From Mucilaginibacter achroorhodeus (GTDB lineage: Bacteria; Bacteroidota; Bacteroidia; Sphingobacteriales; Sphingobacteriaceae): DNA of 64,000 nucleotides. Location: assembly GCF_007846095.1 (NCBI RefSeq), contig NZ_VOEI01000001.1:186001-250000 (forward strand), written 5' to 3'. Below the pieces are notes generated by a model. It searched no databases. It had not been told where the DNA came from and was given only the letters and a program-made list of their open reading frames with translations. The translations under genes were made by a program, and so were the position numbers. Shown piece after piece: positions 7,952-17,963 of this stretch; the first letter of the stretch is position 1, and each line of letters starts with the position of its first letter.

Positions 7952-10744
7952 TTACAGGGTGTAGGTAAATGATGCGGTATACGTAGCACCCACGCGGTAG
8001 CTGCTTTGCGTATAATCGCCGGCATCGTACTTTTTATTGTTGTTTTGATCGAAGAAGAAAGTATAGCGCTGGTTGAGGATATCACCTGCGTTTATCTTCA
8101 CTTCGCCTTTACCTTTAAGTACTTTTAGGCCTAATTGCGCATCGATCACATTACGCGGAACATCATACACGTTTGCATACTGACCGCCTGCTGCCAAGTT
8201 GAGTCTTGGGCCTACGCGGTTGTACAATGCATTAAACGTCATCTTGTTATTAAGGAATGCGTGTGTTAAGCCAGCATTAATTACGTAGGGAGCCTGGCCG
8301 ATCAGCGGGCGCTCGTCAAACTTCAGGTTTAAGCCCGAGTTTACCGGGTTCTTCGCAGTTGATTTGGCAATAGACACGTTAGCATAAACCGTAGTGTTCT
8401 TTAAAGCATTTGTTGGCGAAATAAAGTCAAGCGATTTGCGTGCTTCTAACTCCACACCGTAAACATTTGCTTTATCACTGTTAAAGTAAGTGATGATACG
8501 GGTTGATGTTGCATCATTATTAAATGCCTCAATTGCATTATGGAACTTTTTGTAGAAACCTGATACCGATAATATTTGACCGGCAGATGGGAACAACTCA
8601 AAACGAACATCGAAGTTATCGATCTTGGTACGTTTAAGCGTGGGAGTACCCTGCTGGAATGCCAACAACTCATAATCGAAATAGGATGATGTTGCCAACT
8701 CCCTAAACTCCGGCCTTGCCAATGTTCGTGAGTATGATGCACGCAAATTGATCTTTTCGGTAAGGTTGTAAGTAAGATTTGCTGATGGTAACACATCTGT
8801 GTAGTCCTGGTGAACGTTGTCGCCCGGGTTTTGGTAGCTGTTTGGTGTTACATTGGTATTAAACTGCTCAACACGTGCACCCCACACAAAGCGCAATTTG
8901 GCTGTAAGCTTGTTGTCAAGCATCAAATAACCAGCGTTAGTACGCGCATTGGCAGAGTATGAATCCGAAGGGATCAATGCAACCTCATTCAATCTATATA
9001 CACCCTGGTTGATCAGGTCAGTCGAGAACAAAGTGCTAAGCGGGCGGCTTGCGATCTCGTTCAACCTATCCGGGTCACTTTGAACAGCCTGGCTAAACAG
9101 CGGACCAACAAAGCGAACATCATAGGTCCTGGTGCGGTAAAGTGTTAATGCACCTGCCTTAAATGTAGACTGGTTGAATAACTTAACCGGCATGCTGTAG
9201 TTTACAGCAGCTGAGTAAGAGTCCTCTTTTAGCTTACCAAAAAGCGTTGAGTTTTCCTTGGTAAGTGAGGTTAGCTGCGCCAGGAAAGGGTCGTTTGTAC
9301 CCTCTGCCCTGGTGTAAAGCGCCTTACGCTGACCCGGCTGGTCGTTAAGGATGTTGCCATAGCTCAATTCCCAGTTTAGCTTAGCACCTTTCTCACCAAT
9401 TGGGTGGTTACCTTCAAGGCTTGATTTTAGTAAAGCTTTTTGCTGAAGGTCAAAGGCATAATAGTTAACATCAAAACCAGAGTTGTTGTGACCGGTACGG
9501 CCAAGATACTGATCGTCATAAATCCTGTTGTAAACGTTCTTAAAAGTGATCTTATTCTTACCAAAAGTGTAACCAAGGTTTAACAACGCACCAATATTTG
9601 TGCTGAATTTGTAATTGTTATCAGTATAGTCGTAGCCGTAAAATTCGCGTTTGATATCGCTGTAAATGTTTTGCTGGTTACGGTAAGTAAGCGCAAGTAT
9701 CGCACCGAAACGGTTACCGCTTTCTTTACCATCATGCACGCGGCCGATGGAGAATTGGTAATTCTGAGTAGGCAATGCGGTATTTACATAGCGGTTCCAG
9801 TCGTTTGGTAACGCGCGCAGGTTGGCGTTGTTAACCTGGTCTGATAAACCGTTAGATATTTGTTCAGTTGAAGCAAATCCGTTTGGTAACTGGCGTTTAC
9901 CGTTATCAAAACCAAAGTAATCAGAAGCATTACGCGGGCCACTGATGAAGTTTTTACCGGTTGAAGCTGTGTTGTAGCCTCCTGCGATACCAAACGTGAT
10001 AAAGTTCTGATCTGGCAAATCTTTGGTTTGGATATGGATCAAACCACCTGCAAAATCACCCGGATTATCAGGCGTAGCCGTTTTGGTGATGGTAAGGTTC
10101 TCAACCAGATTTGATGGCACAATGTCAAATGAGAAAGCCTTACGGTTATTCTCTGTGCTTGGCAGTGGAGCACCATCTAAAAGAGCAGAATTATAACGGT
10201 CACTTAAACCACGGATAACCACAAATTTGTTATCCTGTACGGTAGCACCACTTACGCGTTTTAAAACATCGGCAGTGTTACGGTCTGGTGAACGTTTAAT
10301 GATCTCTGATGAGATACCATCTGAAATAGATATGCTGTTCTTTTGTACTGCATACAATGATGCGACGGAGGCTTGCCTGTAAGTTGCTTTTACAACTACC
10401 TCTTTTAACGCGGTTGATTGAGATGCCGCGGCGGCAATGTCAAGATTGGTTACATCCCCTGCTTTTACCTCAACATCAGAGATTGATTTGGTTTGGTAAC
10501 CAATGTAACGTACCAGGATAGTGTACTTGCCCGGTTTAAGGCCGGCGATGGTGTATTTACCATCCACATCGGTTGCGGCACCGGTTGTTGTGCCTTCAAT
10601 ACTAACGGTAGCACCGATAAGGGTCTCGCTCGTTTTCTGATCGATCACCTTGCCGGTGATCTTACCGGTTGTTTGGGCATAGGCGTCACCAAACAATAAT
10701 GCAACAACCATTAGCGTGCTAATAGCGTAAATTATTTTTTTCAC
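7952..10744 (-). CDS. TonB-dependent outer-membrane receptor
   Basis: The 930-residue protein starts with GTG. Domain order is: signal peptide (1 to about 23), CarboxypepD_reg-like domain (about 27-115, with GKVIDQKTSETLIGATV), plug domain (about 140-250, with ISSEIIKRSPDRNTADVLKR and a VVIRGLSDRYN segment), then a barrel ending in alternating hydrophobic residues and a terminal YTL. Such receptors import bulky ligands across the outer membrane using TonB/ExbBD energy. It lacks the long SusC-type layout and pairs with the beta-helix lipoprotein downstream, not with a SusD. An HTH regulator gene lies just upstream on the same strand. The ligand cannot be read from sequence. Confidence 0.92.
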   Translation of the reverse strand: MKKIIYAISTLMVVALLFGDAYAQTTGKITGKVIDQKTSETLIGATVSIEGTTTGAATDVDGKYTIAGLKPGKYTILVRYIGYQTKSISDVEVKAGDVTNLDIAAAASQSTALKEVVVKATYRQASVASLYAVQKNSISISDGISSEIIKRSPDRNTADVLKRVSGATVQDNKFVVIRGLSDRYNSALLDGAPLPSTENNRKAFSFDIVPSNLVENLTITKTATPDNPGDFAGGLIHIQTKDLPDQNFITFGIAGGYNTASTGKNFISGPRNASDYFGFDNGKRQLPNGFASTEQISNGLSDQVNNANLRALPNDWNRYVNTALPTQNYQFSIGRVHDGKESGNRFGAILALTYRNQQNIYSDIKREFYGYDYTDNNYKFSTNIGALLNLGYTFGKNKITFKNVYNRIYDDQYLGRTGHNNSGFDVNYYAFDLQQKALLKSSLEGNHPIGEKGAKLNWELSYGNILNDQPGQRKALYTRAEGTNDPFLAQLTSLTKENSTLFGKLKEDSYSAAVNYSMPVKLFNQSTFKAGALTLYRTRTYDVRFVGPLFSQAVQSDPDRLNEIASRPLSTLFSTDLINQGVYRLNEVALIPSDSYSANARTNAGYLMLDNKLTAKLRFVWGARVEQFNTNVTPNSYQNPGDNVHQDYTDVLPSANLTYNLTEKINLRASYSRTLARPEFRELATSSYFDYELLAFQQGTPTLKRTKIDNFDVRFELFPSAGQILSVSGFYKKFHNAIEAFNNDATSTRIITYFNSDKANVYGVELEARKSLDFISPTNALKNTTVYANVSIAKSTAKNPVNSGLNLKFDERPLIGQAPYVINAGLTHAFLNNKMTFNALYNRVGPRLNLAAGGQYANVYDVPRNVIDAQLGLKVLKGKGEVKINAGDILNQRYTFFFDQNNNKKYDAGDYTQSSYRVGATYTASFTYTL

Positions 10745-10861
10745 GTGTATTAATTTAATACCGCAAAACTATTACCGCGATGTTAGTTGAATGTTATTGG
10801 TTTGTTACCAAAAAAGACACTTAATATTAAGCCTGTGTTAATACCCGGGCAAAAGTTTTTG

Positions 10862-11224
10862 TTAGCCAGCTTGTTGCCGCGAATTAGGTGTTGCACCCTT
10901 TATTTCTTCTAATTCAAGCTCATAAGCGCGCATACGGGCATGCAGAATATCCACCTCGGTGCGCAGCATTTGTATCTCGGTGATCAGTTTGGCCGAGTCT
11001 TGTTTGTGGATCATTTTATCGCCTGTACCCAGTATCAGCCACTCGGGCGAGTATTTTAACTGGAAGCACAGCTTGCGGATGAGGTAATAACTTACATCCT
11101 GCTTTCTGTTGATCACTTTGCTGATGAAACCCTGATCCACGCCTATAGCGTTGGCAAGGGCCAGTTGCCCGCCATGTTCTTTAACAATAACCTTCAGTCG
11201 TTTTACAACAGCATCATCAGACAT
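10862..11224 (-). CDS. XRE-type helix-turn-helix regulator with C-terminal coiled coil
   Basis: The 120-residue protein has a helix-turn-helix in residues about 8-65 (LALANAIGVDQGFISKVINRK is the recognition region). A heptad-like helix (about 77-110, with ITEIQMLRTEVDILHARMRAYELELEE) probably dimerises it. It is short, like a Cro/C-type repressor. The upstream region carries several GTTCA/TGAAC half-sites within 60 bp of the start, a plausible autoregulatory operator. The TonB receptor gene follows 117 bp downstream on the same strand and could be a target or co-transcribed. Its true regulon is unknown. Confidence 0.82.
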   Translation of the reverse strand: MSDDAVVKRLKVIVKEHGGQLALANAIGVDQGFISKVINRKQDVSYYLIRKLCFQLKYSPEWLILGTGDKMIHKQDSAKLITEIQMLRTEVDILHARMRAYELELEEIKGATPNSRQQAG

Positions 11225-11269
11225 GCTGCAAGTATAAACATTTTTGGCAAAGTGATATGCAAGTGTTTA

Positions 11270-11294
11270 CGTTCACGCATGAACGCTCGTGAAC
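11270..11294. promoter_or_regulatory. Operator-like cluster of GTTCA/TGAAC half-sites upstream of the HTH gene
   Basis: Within 25 bp there is an outer inverted repeat GTTCACG/CGTGAAC, an inner one CGTTCA/TGAACG, and a tandem TGAACGCT repeat. The cluster lies about 46-70 bp upstream of the HTH regulator start. Binding by that regulator is inferred from position only. Confidence 0.5.
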
Positions 11295-11449
11295 GCTGAC
11301 AGTTTTGGCGGTTCGATTGAATACTAAAAAACTCCATGGACAATCAATTACTGCACTTTTAGCTTATGGTATTGGTTAGTTGCCTTAATTACTACTTTAA
11401 CATATAATAAAATAAACATTTACTAACTTAGTATGAAGATATACCTTTC

Positions 11450-12142
11450 ATGAAAAAATCGATTATCACTTTAACGTTATTGTTCATCTGCAAACTTGTA
11501 TCGGCGCAGGCGTGGACCAGCACTGCTCGCTACGGATCAAACTCGGCCACCCCTGTTATTGATCCGTTGGGAAGGCCTATAAGTAATAATGATATTACCA
11601 AAATTAAAGGAACAACTGAGATTTACGACGATTGGATGCCGGGGCAGGTTACCTTTGATAATGGCGAAACCTACAAAAATCTTTTCCTTAAGTTCAATCT
11701 AAAAGACAATCTGCTCACTTTTGCTTACAACAGAACTGATGAACCACAGAAATTTAAAGATAACGTGAAGGTTTTTATGGTAAACGGAGGAAGAGAACGT
11801 GTTTTTGCAAACGGGTTTCCAAAATTTGATGGTTCCAATCAAAAAACTTATTATGAGGTAATAGCAGGCGGTAAGACTATGTTGCTTGAACATCACCGTC
11901 AATACCTAAAAGTAGTGCAAGAAGACAGGGCCTCAACGGGCGGAGAGTACACATCAATTAAACACTACTATCTTTTTAAGGATCAGAAGATATCTAAAAT
12001 AAAACTGGATAAAACGGACATACTTGCTGCATTGGCAGATAAGCATGCCGAAATTAGCGCTTACGCCGATAATGAGCAGCTTAAATATGATAATGAGCAA
12101 GATGTAAAAAAAATATTCGATTTTTATAACAAGCTAAATTAA
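11450..12142 (+). CDS. Secreted hypothetical protein
   Basis: The 230-residue protein has a clear Sec signal peptide (Lys-Lys, then a hydrophobic core, cleavage near SAQA at about residue 20). The mature part is mixed alpha/beta. The middle segment GQVTFDNGETYKNLFLKFNLKDNLLTF resembles small periplasmic proteins of this phylum that describe a value to be written into a turn-rich beta sheet. No catalytic motif was seen. It is monocistronic, with a divergent regulator upstream and pruA downstream under its own promoter. The function is unknown. Confidence 0.7.
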   Translation: MKKSIITLTLLFICKLVSAQAWTSTARYGSNSATPVIDPLGRPISNNDITKIKGTTEIYDDWMPGQVTFDNGETYKNLFLKFNLKDNLLTFAYNRTDEPQKFKDNVKVFMVNGGRERVFANGFPKFDGSNQKTYYEVIAGGKTMLLEHHRQYLKVVQEDRASTGGEYTSIKHYYLFKDQKISKIKLDKTDILAALADKHAEISAYADNEQLKYDNEQDVKKIFDFYNKLN

Positions 12143-12241
12143 GTAATCCTTCATTATTGCTATTCTATGTTGGCCACATCACTCTGCCGTCACAATCTTA
12201 ATTTGCGTAGCAGCTAATTACCACTTCCCCTTCAAAAGCCC

Positions 12242-12249
12242 TATCTTTG
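12242..12249 (+). promoter_or_regulatory. Bacteroidota -7 promoter element (TATCTTTG) of pruA
   Basis: The sequence matches TAnnTTTG and ends 20 nt before the ATG at 12270. The flanking CCTATCTTTGCGG is identical to that at the MBL/rhodanese promoter. No well-spaced TTG was found upstream. Confidence 0.6.
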
Positions 12250-12269
12250 CGGTCTCAAATAATTCGTCT

Positions 12270-13901
12270 ATGTTAAAAGGATTTTTTAACGTTCCTGCAC
12301 CTGTTAACGAGCCTGTTTTAAACTATGGCCCAAACAGTCCCGAACGTGCCGCGCTAAAAGCTGCGCTTGAAAAAGCTCGCGCCCAACAAGTTGATATACC
12401 TATGTATATTGGTGACCAGGAAGTACGCACCGGTAATTTAAAGGAGCTTCGCCCGCCACATGATCATCAGCACCTTTTAGGTACTTTCCATTATGGTGAT
12501 AAAAGCCATGTTACTGCCGCCATTGATGCTGCGTTAGCTGCCAAAGCCGATTGGGAGAACCTGCCATGGGAACAACGTGCGGCAATTTTCTTAAAAGCAG
12601 CCGAATTAATTGCAGGCCCTTACCGCTACATTATTAATGCAGCTACCATGCTTGGCCAAAGCAAAAATGCTTACCAGGCCGAGATCGACTCTGCGTGCGA
12701 GCTGATCGATTTCCTGCGCTTTAACGTGCAGTACATGACCGAGATATACGAGCAACAGCCACCTATCTCCGGTAAAGGTATCTGGAACCGCCTTGAGCAA
12801 CGCCCGCTCGAAGGTTTCGTTTTTGCGCTTACACCTTTCAACTTTACAGCAATTGCAGGCAACTTACCGGCATCTGCTGCCATGATGGGTAACGTAGTTG
12901 TTTGGAAACCTGCCGATACGCAGGTTTATGCGGCGAATGTTATCATGCAGATATTTAAAGAAGCAGGTTTACCTGCCGGTGTTATCAACCTGATCTATGC
13001 TGATGGCCCGGAAGTTGGTGATGTAGTATTCAGCCACCCTGACTTTGCTGGTATTCACTTCACCGGCTCTACCAAAGTGTTCCAACACATCTGGGGCGAG
13101 ATAGGTGCAAACATCCACAAATACAAAACCTACCCACGCATTGTTGGCGAAACGGGGGGTAAAGATTTTGTACTTGCACATCCAAGTGCCGATGCTGATG
13201 TAGTTGCCGTTGCGATGCTCCGTGGTGCTTATGAGTACCAGGGACAAAAATGTTCGGCAGCATCCCGTGCTTATGTACCTTCAAGCTTATGGCCTGCTGT
13301 AAAAGAGCACATGGTACGCGAAATGGCTACTTTTAAAATGGGCCCTACCGAAGATTTTGAAAATTTCGTAAATGCCGTTATCAGCGAAGTATCGTTTGAT
13401 AAACTGGCTAAATACATCGACGCCGCTAAAACAGATGCAGGTGTTGAAGTGGTTGCCGGTGGTAATTGTGATAAAAGCAAAGGCTGGTTTGTGCAACCAA
13501 CCTTGTTAAGGGTTGATGATCCTAAATATGTAACCATGTGCGAGGAGCTTTTTGGCCCGGTACTTACGGTTTATGTTTATGAGGACGACCAGTTTGAACA
13601 AATAATGAATGTGATTGATGCAACATCAATTTACGCGCTTACCGGTTCAATCATCTCACAAGACCGTTACGCCATTGCACAGGCAACACAACGTTTACGC
13701 AACGCTGCAGGTAACTTTTACATCAACGATAAACCTACAGGTGCCGTTGTTGGTCAGCAGCCATTTGGCGGTGCAAGAGGCTCCGGTACAAATGATAAAG
13801 CCGGTTCAATGATCAACCTGTTACGTTGGGTATCTCCGCGTACCATAAAAGAAACATTTGATCCACCAAAGGATTACAGGTATCCATTTTTATCGAAATA
13901 G
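12270..13901 (+). CDS. pruA: L-glutamate gamma-semialdehyde (1-pyrroline-5-carboxylate) dehydrogenase
   Basis: The 543-residue aldehyde dehydrogenase oxidises glutamate semialdehyde to glutamate with NAD+, the second step of proline catabolism, in the cytoplasm. Catalytic Cys328 lies in GQKCSAASR and general base Glu294 in IVGETGGKDF. The NAD-binding segment FTGSTKVFQHIW and the substrate-binding end QQPFGGARGSGTNDKAG are those of the single-function P5C dehydrogenase branch. The length matches stand-alone enzymes, not the bifunctional PutA. Proline dehydrogenase is not in the window. Its own -7 box lies 20 nt upstream, and a strong terminator follows. Confidence 0.96.
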   Translation: MLKGFFNVPAPVNEPVLNYGPNSPERAALKAALEKARAQQVDIPMYIGDQEVRTGNLKELRPPHDHQHLLGTFHYGDKSHVTAAIDAALAAKADWENLPWEQRAAIFLKAAELIAGPYRYIINAATMLGQSKNAYQAEIDSACELIDFLRFNVQYMTEIYEQQPPISGKGIWNRLEQRPLEGFVFALTPFNFTAIAGNLPASAAMMGNVVVWKPADTQVYAANVIMQIFKEAGLPAGVINLIYADGPEVGDVVFSHPDFAGIHFTGSTKVFQHIWGEIGANIHKYKTYPRIVGETGGKDFVLAHPSADADVVAVAMLRGAYEYQGQKCSAASRAYVPSSLWPAVKEHMVREMATFKMGPTEDFENFVNAVISEVSFDKLAKYIDAAKTDAGVEVVAGGNCDKSKGWFVQPTLLRVDDPKYVTMCEELFGPVLTVYVYEDDQFEQIMNVIDATSIYALTGSIISQDRYAIAQATQRLRNAAGNFYINDKPTGAVVGQQPFGGARGSGTNDKAGSMINLLRWVSPRTIKETFDPPKDYRYPFLSK

Positions 13902-13940
13902 ATTCAAGAAACAAGAGTCAAGAATCAAGATACAAGCAGA

Positions 13941-13967
13941 GAGCCGATCCATATGGATCGGCTCTTT
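13941..13967 (+). terminator. Terminator of pruA
   Basis: The perfect palindrome GAGCCGATCC-ATAT-GGATCGGCTC is followed by TTTT. It lies 40 bp after the pruA stop codon. Confidence 0.8.
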
Positions 13968-13977
13968 TGTTCCCACC

Positions 13978-14041
13978 TGTCATGGTGAGCCTGTCGAACC
14001 ACTAATAACGCGGACGGTCTTCGACAAGCTCAGACTGACAC
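13978..14041. repeat. REP-like inverted repeat, copy 1
   Basis: The left arm TGTCATGGTGAGCCTGTCGAA and the right arm TTCGACAAGCTCAGACTGACA form an imperfect inverted repeat around a variable centre. The same arms recur at 14072 and 36435, and a single arm occurs at 3045. All copies are intergenic. Confidence 0.75.
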
Positions 14042-14071
14042 GACCTGAAGCCATCTAATTTCATTTCATTG

Positions 14072-14136
14072 TGTCATGGTGAGCCTGTCGAACCACTCTG
14101 CGCGCGTGCAAGTGTTCGAAAAGCCTAAATTGACAC
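14072..14136. repeat. REP-like inverted repeat, copy 2 (degenerate right arm)
   Basis: The left arm is identical to copy 1 (TGTCATGGTGAGCCTGTCGAA). The right arm (TTCGAAAAGCCTAAATTGACA) has drifted. Two copies in tandem, 30 bp apart, separate pruA from the SulP locus. Confidence 0.7.
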
Positions 14137-14143
14137 AAAAAAC

Positions 14144-14177
14144 AAAAGGCCAATCCGTTTCCGGATCGGCCTTTTTT
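14144..14177. terminator. Bidirectional terminator between pruA and the SulP locus
   Basis: The stem AAAAGGCCAATCCG/CGGATCGGCCTTTT has a TTTC loop and T-runs on both strands. It is 17 bp past the SulP stop codon. Confidence 0.8.
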
Positions 14178-14194
14178 GATAGATGCAGGATATG

Positions 14195-15820
14195 TTAGTT
14201 TACTGTTTGCGCAATTGGTTCCGGCTTATAAACCAGGTCTTTTAAAGGCGGCACATCGTAACGCTCCTTGATATCTTTAAGTTGAACTACAATGCCCTTT
14301 GTATAGGCGTTATGGCGATAGTTATGGATTATCTCCAGTACATCAGGATCAATATATCTTGAGTTCGATCCGTCTATGATCACATCAGTGCCGGCAGGTA
14401 AATTGGTTAAGGTTACCTGTATAGCAGCTTTGTTAAGAAACGACACCTCTTCGGCGAGCTTTATGGTGATAGCCTCTTTTCCGCCGTTGCGCCCAATGGT
14501 ATAAAAATAGGGGTTACGCATATTGGTGCGCAATATGTAGAACACACCTACCAGCATGCCGATACCTACGCCTTTAAGCAGGTCGGTAAGAATTACGGCT
14601 ACAATTGTTACCACAAACGGTATAAACTGATCCAAACCCTTATGCCAGATATGTTTAAACAGGCTTACACGCGCAAGCTTGTATCCAACAGTAAGCAATA
14701 TCGCCGCAAGGCATGACAAAGGTATTTTATTAAGTAACGATGGAATAGCAAGCAGGCATACCAGTAACAAAAAGCCGTGGAAGATGGCGCTCATTTTGGT
14801 GCGCGCACCGGCACCTACGTTGGCAGACGAGCGTACAATTACGGCTGTCATGGGTAAACCGCCCAAAAAACCGCTCACTAAGTTGCCGGCACCCTGGGCA
14901 ATCAGTTCGCGGTTTGTAGGCGATACTCTTTTAATAGGGTCTATCTTATCCACGGCCTCCAAACTGAGCAATGTTTCTAGGCTGGCTACAATGGCAATGG
15001 TTGCCGCTACAATCCAAACTTCCTTGTCCTTTATTCCATCAAAATTTGGCGACTTAAACAGGCCGAAAAATTCAGTAGTGCTGCCCACTACCGGTATCTG
15101 TACATATTGCTTATCTAAAAGCGCAAAACCGGTCCCTGCAAAAGCCGCCGCCAGCGTAGTACCCACAACTACAACCAGCAGCGGTGCAGGAATAACAGCA
15201 ATTTTTTTTATGCGGGGCCAGTAGATCATTATCGCCAACGATACCGCAGCGATAATAACCGCCCCATAATTTATTTTCCTTAAGGCGAACAGGATCCCCG
15301 AAAAGGTATTCTCTCTATCCACCTAGCTAAAACCTTCATCTCCTTCAAAATCCTTATCATAACCAACAGCATGCGGAAACTGCTTCATGATCAGAATGAC
15401 CCCGATGGCTGCCAACATTCCCTCTATCACCGACGATGGGAAATAGTTAGCTATGGTGCCGGCTTTTACCAATCCTAATATGATCTGCATAGCACCGGCC
15501 AACATAATGGCCAGCAAAAAGGCCTCAAACGAACCTAATTTTGCTATGGAGTTTAAAACGATAACCGTTAAACCCGCGGCCGGGCCTGCAACACTTAACT
15601 GCGAACCGCTTAAAATACCTACCACTATACCGCCTATTATGCCGGCTAAAAGCCCTGAGAACAATGGTGCACCGGATGCGAGTGCAATACCCAAACACAA
15701 GGGCAGCGCAACCAAAAACACTACTATCCCGGCAGGCATATCTTTTTTAAGGTTTTTAGCCAAAAAGTATTTTCTAAAATTAAGATCGCCCACAGGGGTG
15801 CCACCTTGCTTAGTTTGCAT
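14195..15820 (-). pseudogene. SulP family anion transporter interrupted by an in-frame TAG
   Basis: Two consecutive open stretches in one reading frame together encode a full-length SulP permease: 165 residues, a TAG at 15323-15325, then 375 residues starting with GTG. Part one holds the first transmembrane helices and the SulP motif region ([18 protein letters not shown]). Part two carries the remaining helices (LISQGAGN-like region, GGLPMTAVIVRSSANVGAGARTK) and a C-terminal STAS domain. The break lies in the short soluble loop between EGDEGFS and DRENTFSG, which is continuous in family members. SulP proteins move sulfate, bicarbonate or similar anions. A C-to-T change (CAG to TAG) would explain it. 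Readthrough, or restart at the adjacent GTG, could still give product; sequence error is also possible. Confidence 0.85.
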
Positions 15821-15952
15821 AATAGATCAAATAAAAAGTTCAACTGTGATGATTAATACCTGCTGCAGAAATACAGCAAAAGAGCGCAGCAACAAAAGCA
15901 AAAAAGCTTATGCGGCCAATCACCGGATACTGTGTTATCCGGCTAAAAAAGA

Positions 15953-16285
15953 TTAAGCGTTGGGTGGTGGCGTTGGCACAACAGGATGATAAACCTGCTG
16001 ATAAAGAGACCGCTCCTGGCTATGCAGGATATTGTTCTCTAAAACAATCGGGCGGTAGATATTGAAATACACAAAGTTCTCGTCAAAGGCCTTCTTTTCT
16101 TTAAAGGCGTCCTTTTCGGGGTCTTCTTTATCGTTCTTGGTTTCATGCTCTAATTGCATAATAACCGCCCTTACATGCTTATAATCAAGAGATAAATACA
16201 CAGGCGCAATTGATATGAACATCTTTACTACAAAGATGCCAAGGAACAATGCCGCAACTGCGTGTTTAGATGTCCTGCGTTTCAT
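15953..16285 (-). CDS. Small membrane-anchored hypothetical protein
   Basis: The 110-residue protein has one N-terminal hydrophobic segment (about residues 9-32) after a basic start (KRRTSKH), so it is an uncleaved anchor or a signal peptide. A charged, partly helical body follows ([20 protein letters not shown]), with a Pro-rich tail. It was not assigned to a named family. It is upstream of the SulP locus on the same strand, with about 130 bp between, including a short hairpin (CCGGATA/TATCCGG, 15923-15942). It is divergent from the carboxylase gene. Confidence 0.65.
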   Translation of the reverse strand: MKRRTSKHAVAALFLGIFVVKMFISIAPVYLSLDYKHVRAVIMQLEHETKNDKEDPEKDAFKEKKAFDENFVYFNIYRPIVLENNILHSQERSLYQQVYHPVVPTPPPNA

Positions 16286-16389
16286 GCTTCACAAATATAA
16301 CATTATTTGGCAATGCCAAAACATACAATACCAATCAACTTTATTTTATATTTAAATACCTAATTTTAGCCATCACCAATTACATCATC

Positions 16390-17931
16390 GTGAACAAAAA
16401 GCTGGATACATTACAACAAAAACGCAAACAGGCACTGGAAGGCGGCGGCGCAACCCGCATTGAAGCGCAGCACAAAAAGGGCAAACTTACCGCCCGCGAA
16501 CGGCTTCATTTTTTACTGGATGAAGGCAGTTTCCAGGAGATAGGCATGTTTGTATCGCACCGTTCTACTGATTTTGGGATGGAAAAAGAAAAGTATCCGG
16601 GCGATGGCGTGGTAACCGGCTATGGTAATATAAACGGCCGGTTAGTTTATGTTTTCTCGCAGGATTTTACCGTTTTTGGAGGATCGCTTTCTGAAACACA
16701 TGCCGAAAAGATCTGCAAGATAATGGACCTGGCCATGAAGAACGGTGCGCCGGTTGTGGGCCTTAATGATTCCGGCGGTGCACGCATCCAGGAAGGCGTG
16801 GTATCCTTAGGCGGTTATGCCGATATATTTTACCGTAATACCATGGCAAGCGGCGTAGTGCCGCAAATATCGGCTATTATGGGCCCCTGTGCAGGCGGCG
16901 CGGTGTACTCTCCTGCTATTACCGATTTTATTTTAATGGTAGAGAACACTTCTTATATGTTTGTTACCGGCCCTAACGTTGTTAAGACCGTAACACATGA
17001 GCAGGTAACCTCTGAAGAATTGGGCGGAGCACATACCCACGCTACCAAAAGTGGCGTAACGCATTTTGCCTGCGCCAACGAAATAGCCGCCATACAACAT
17101 ATCAAACAACTGCTAAGCTACATGCCGCAGAACTGCGAAGACCGCGCACCATCCCTACCTTATGATGCTAAGGATGAAACCCGCGCTTCATTAAATGATG
17201 CACTGCCTGAAAATGCTTCGCAGCCTTATGATATACGTGAAGTGATCGAGCAGGTGATCGACGGCGGCTCATTCCTCGAAGTGCACAAAGACTTTGCCGA
17301 GAACATTGTGGTGGGTTTTGCGCGATTGGCTGGTCGGAGCATTGGCATTGTGGCTAATCAGCCTATGTTTCTGGCGGGCGTGCTGGATATCAACTCATCA
17401 ACGAAGGGCGCACGTTTTGTGCGCTTCTGCGATAGCTTCAATATCCCATTACTTGTATTTGAGGATGTGCCGGGATTTTTACCGGGCACCGACCAGGAAT
17501 GGAACGCCATTATTACCAACGGAGCCAAACTTCTTTACGCCTTCTGCGAGGCAACAGTACCACGCATTACGGTGATCACTCGCAAGGCATACGGCGGCGC
17601 TTATGATGTAATGAACTCAAAACACATTGGCGCGGACATGAACTTCGCCTGGCCTACTGCCGAGATAGCCGTAATGGGTGCCAAGGGTGCTGCCGAGATT
17701 ATTTTTAAACGCGAAATAACTTCTGCCGAAGACCCCGAAGCCAAATGGCGCGAAAAGGAAGAGCAATACGCAAATATCTTCGCCAACCCCTACCGCGCTG
17801 CCGAACGTGGCTTTATTGATGAGGTAATTGAACCATCAGAAACGCGTAGTAAACTTATCCAGGCCTTTAAAATGCTGGAAAATAAGGTAGCGAATAACCC
17901 GAGGAAAAAGCATGGGAATATACCTTTATGA
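16390..17931 (+). CDS. Acyl-CoA carboxylase, carboxyltransferase (beta) subunit
   Basis: The 513-residue protein uses the GTG start at 16390. Longer in-frame starts run into the promoter of the divergent neighbour and lack family similarity. It is a biotin-dependent carboxyltransferase of the propionyl/methylmalonyl-CoA group. Both crotonase-like halves are present: the N-terminal acyl-CoA site around [21 protein letters not shown] with the oxyanion segment [13 protein letters not shown], and the C-terminal half with [13 protein letters not shown] and [13 protein letters not shown]. It would transfer CO2 from carboxybiotin to propionyl-CoA or a related acyl-CoA. The biotin carboxylase and carrier subunits are not adjacent. 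The substrate is inferred. Confidence 0.93.
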   Translation: MNKKLDTLQQKRKQALEGGGATRIEAQHKKGKLTARERLHFLLDEGSFQEIGMFVSHRSTDFGMEKEKYPGDGVVTGYGNINGRLVYVFSQDFTVFGGSLSETHAEKICKIMDLAMKNGAPVVGLNDSGGARIQEGVVSLGGYADIFYRNTMASGVVPQISAIMGPCAGGAVYSPAITDFILMVENTSYMFVTGPNVVKTVTHEQVTSEELGGAHTHATKSGVTHFACANEIAAIQHIKQLLSYMPQNCEDRAPSLPYDAKDETRASLNDALPENASQPYDIREVIEQVIDGGSFLEVHKDFAENIVVGFARLAGRSIGIVANQPMFLAGVLDINSSTKGARFVRFCDSFNIPLLVFEDVPGFLPGTDQEWNAIITNGAKLLYAFCEATVPRITVITRKAYGGAYDVMNSKHIGADMNFAWPTAEIAVMGAKGAAEIIFKREITSAEDPEAKWREKEEQYANIFANPYRAAERGFIDEVIEPSETRSKLIQAFKMLENKVANNPRKKHGNIPL

Positions 17932-17963
17932 GGTTGAAAGGTTAAAGGCGAAAGGTAAAAGCA

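Noticed and set aside
13858..14058. 66-residue frame after pruA
   Set aside because: It reads through the pruA terminator and REP-like repeat.
14679..15956. Two plus-strand frames opposite the SulP locus
   Set aside because: They are mirror images of the transporter coding sequence, and the SulP reading gives clear membrane and STAS motifs.
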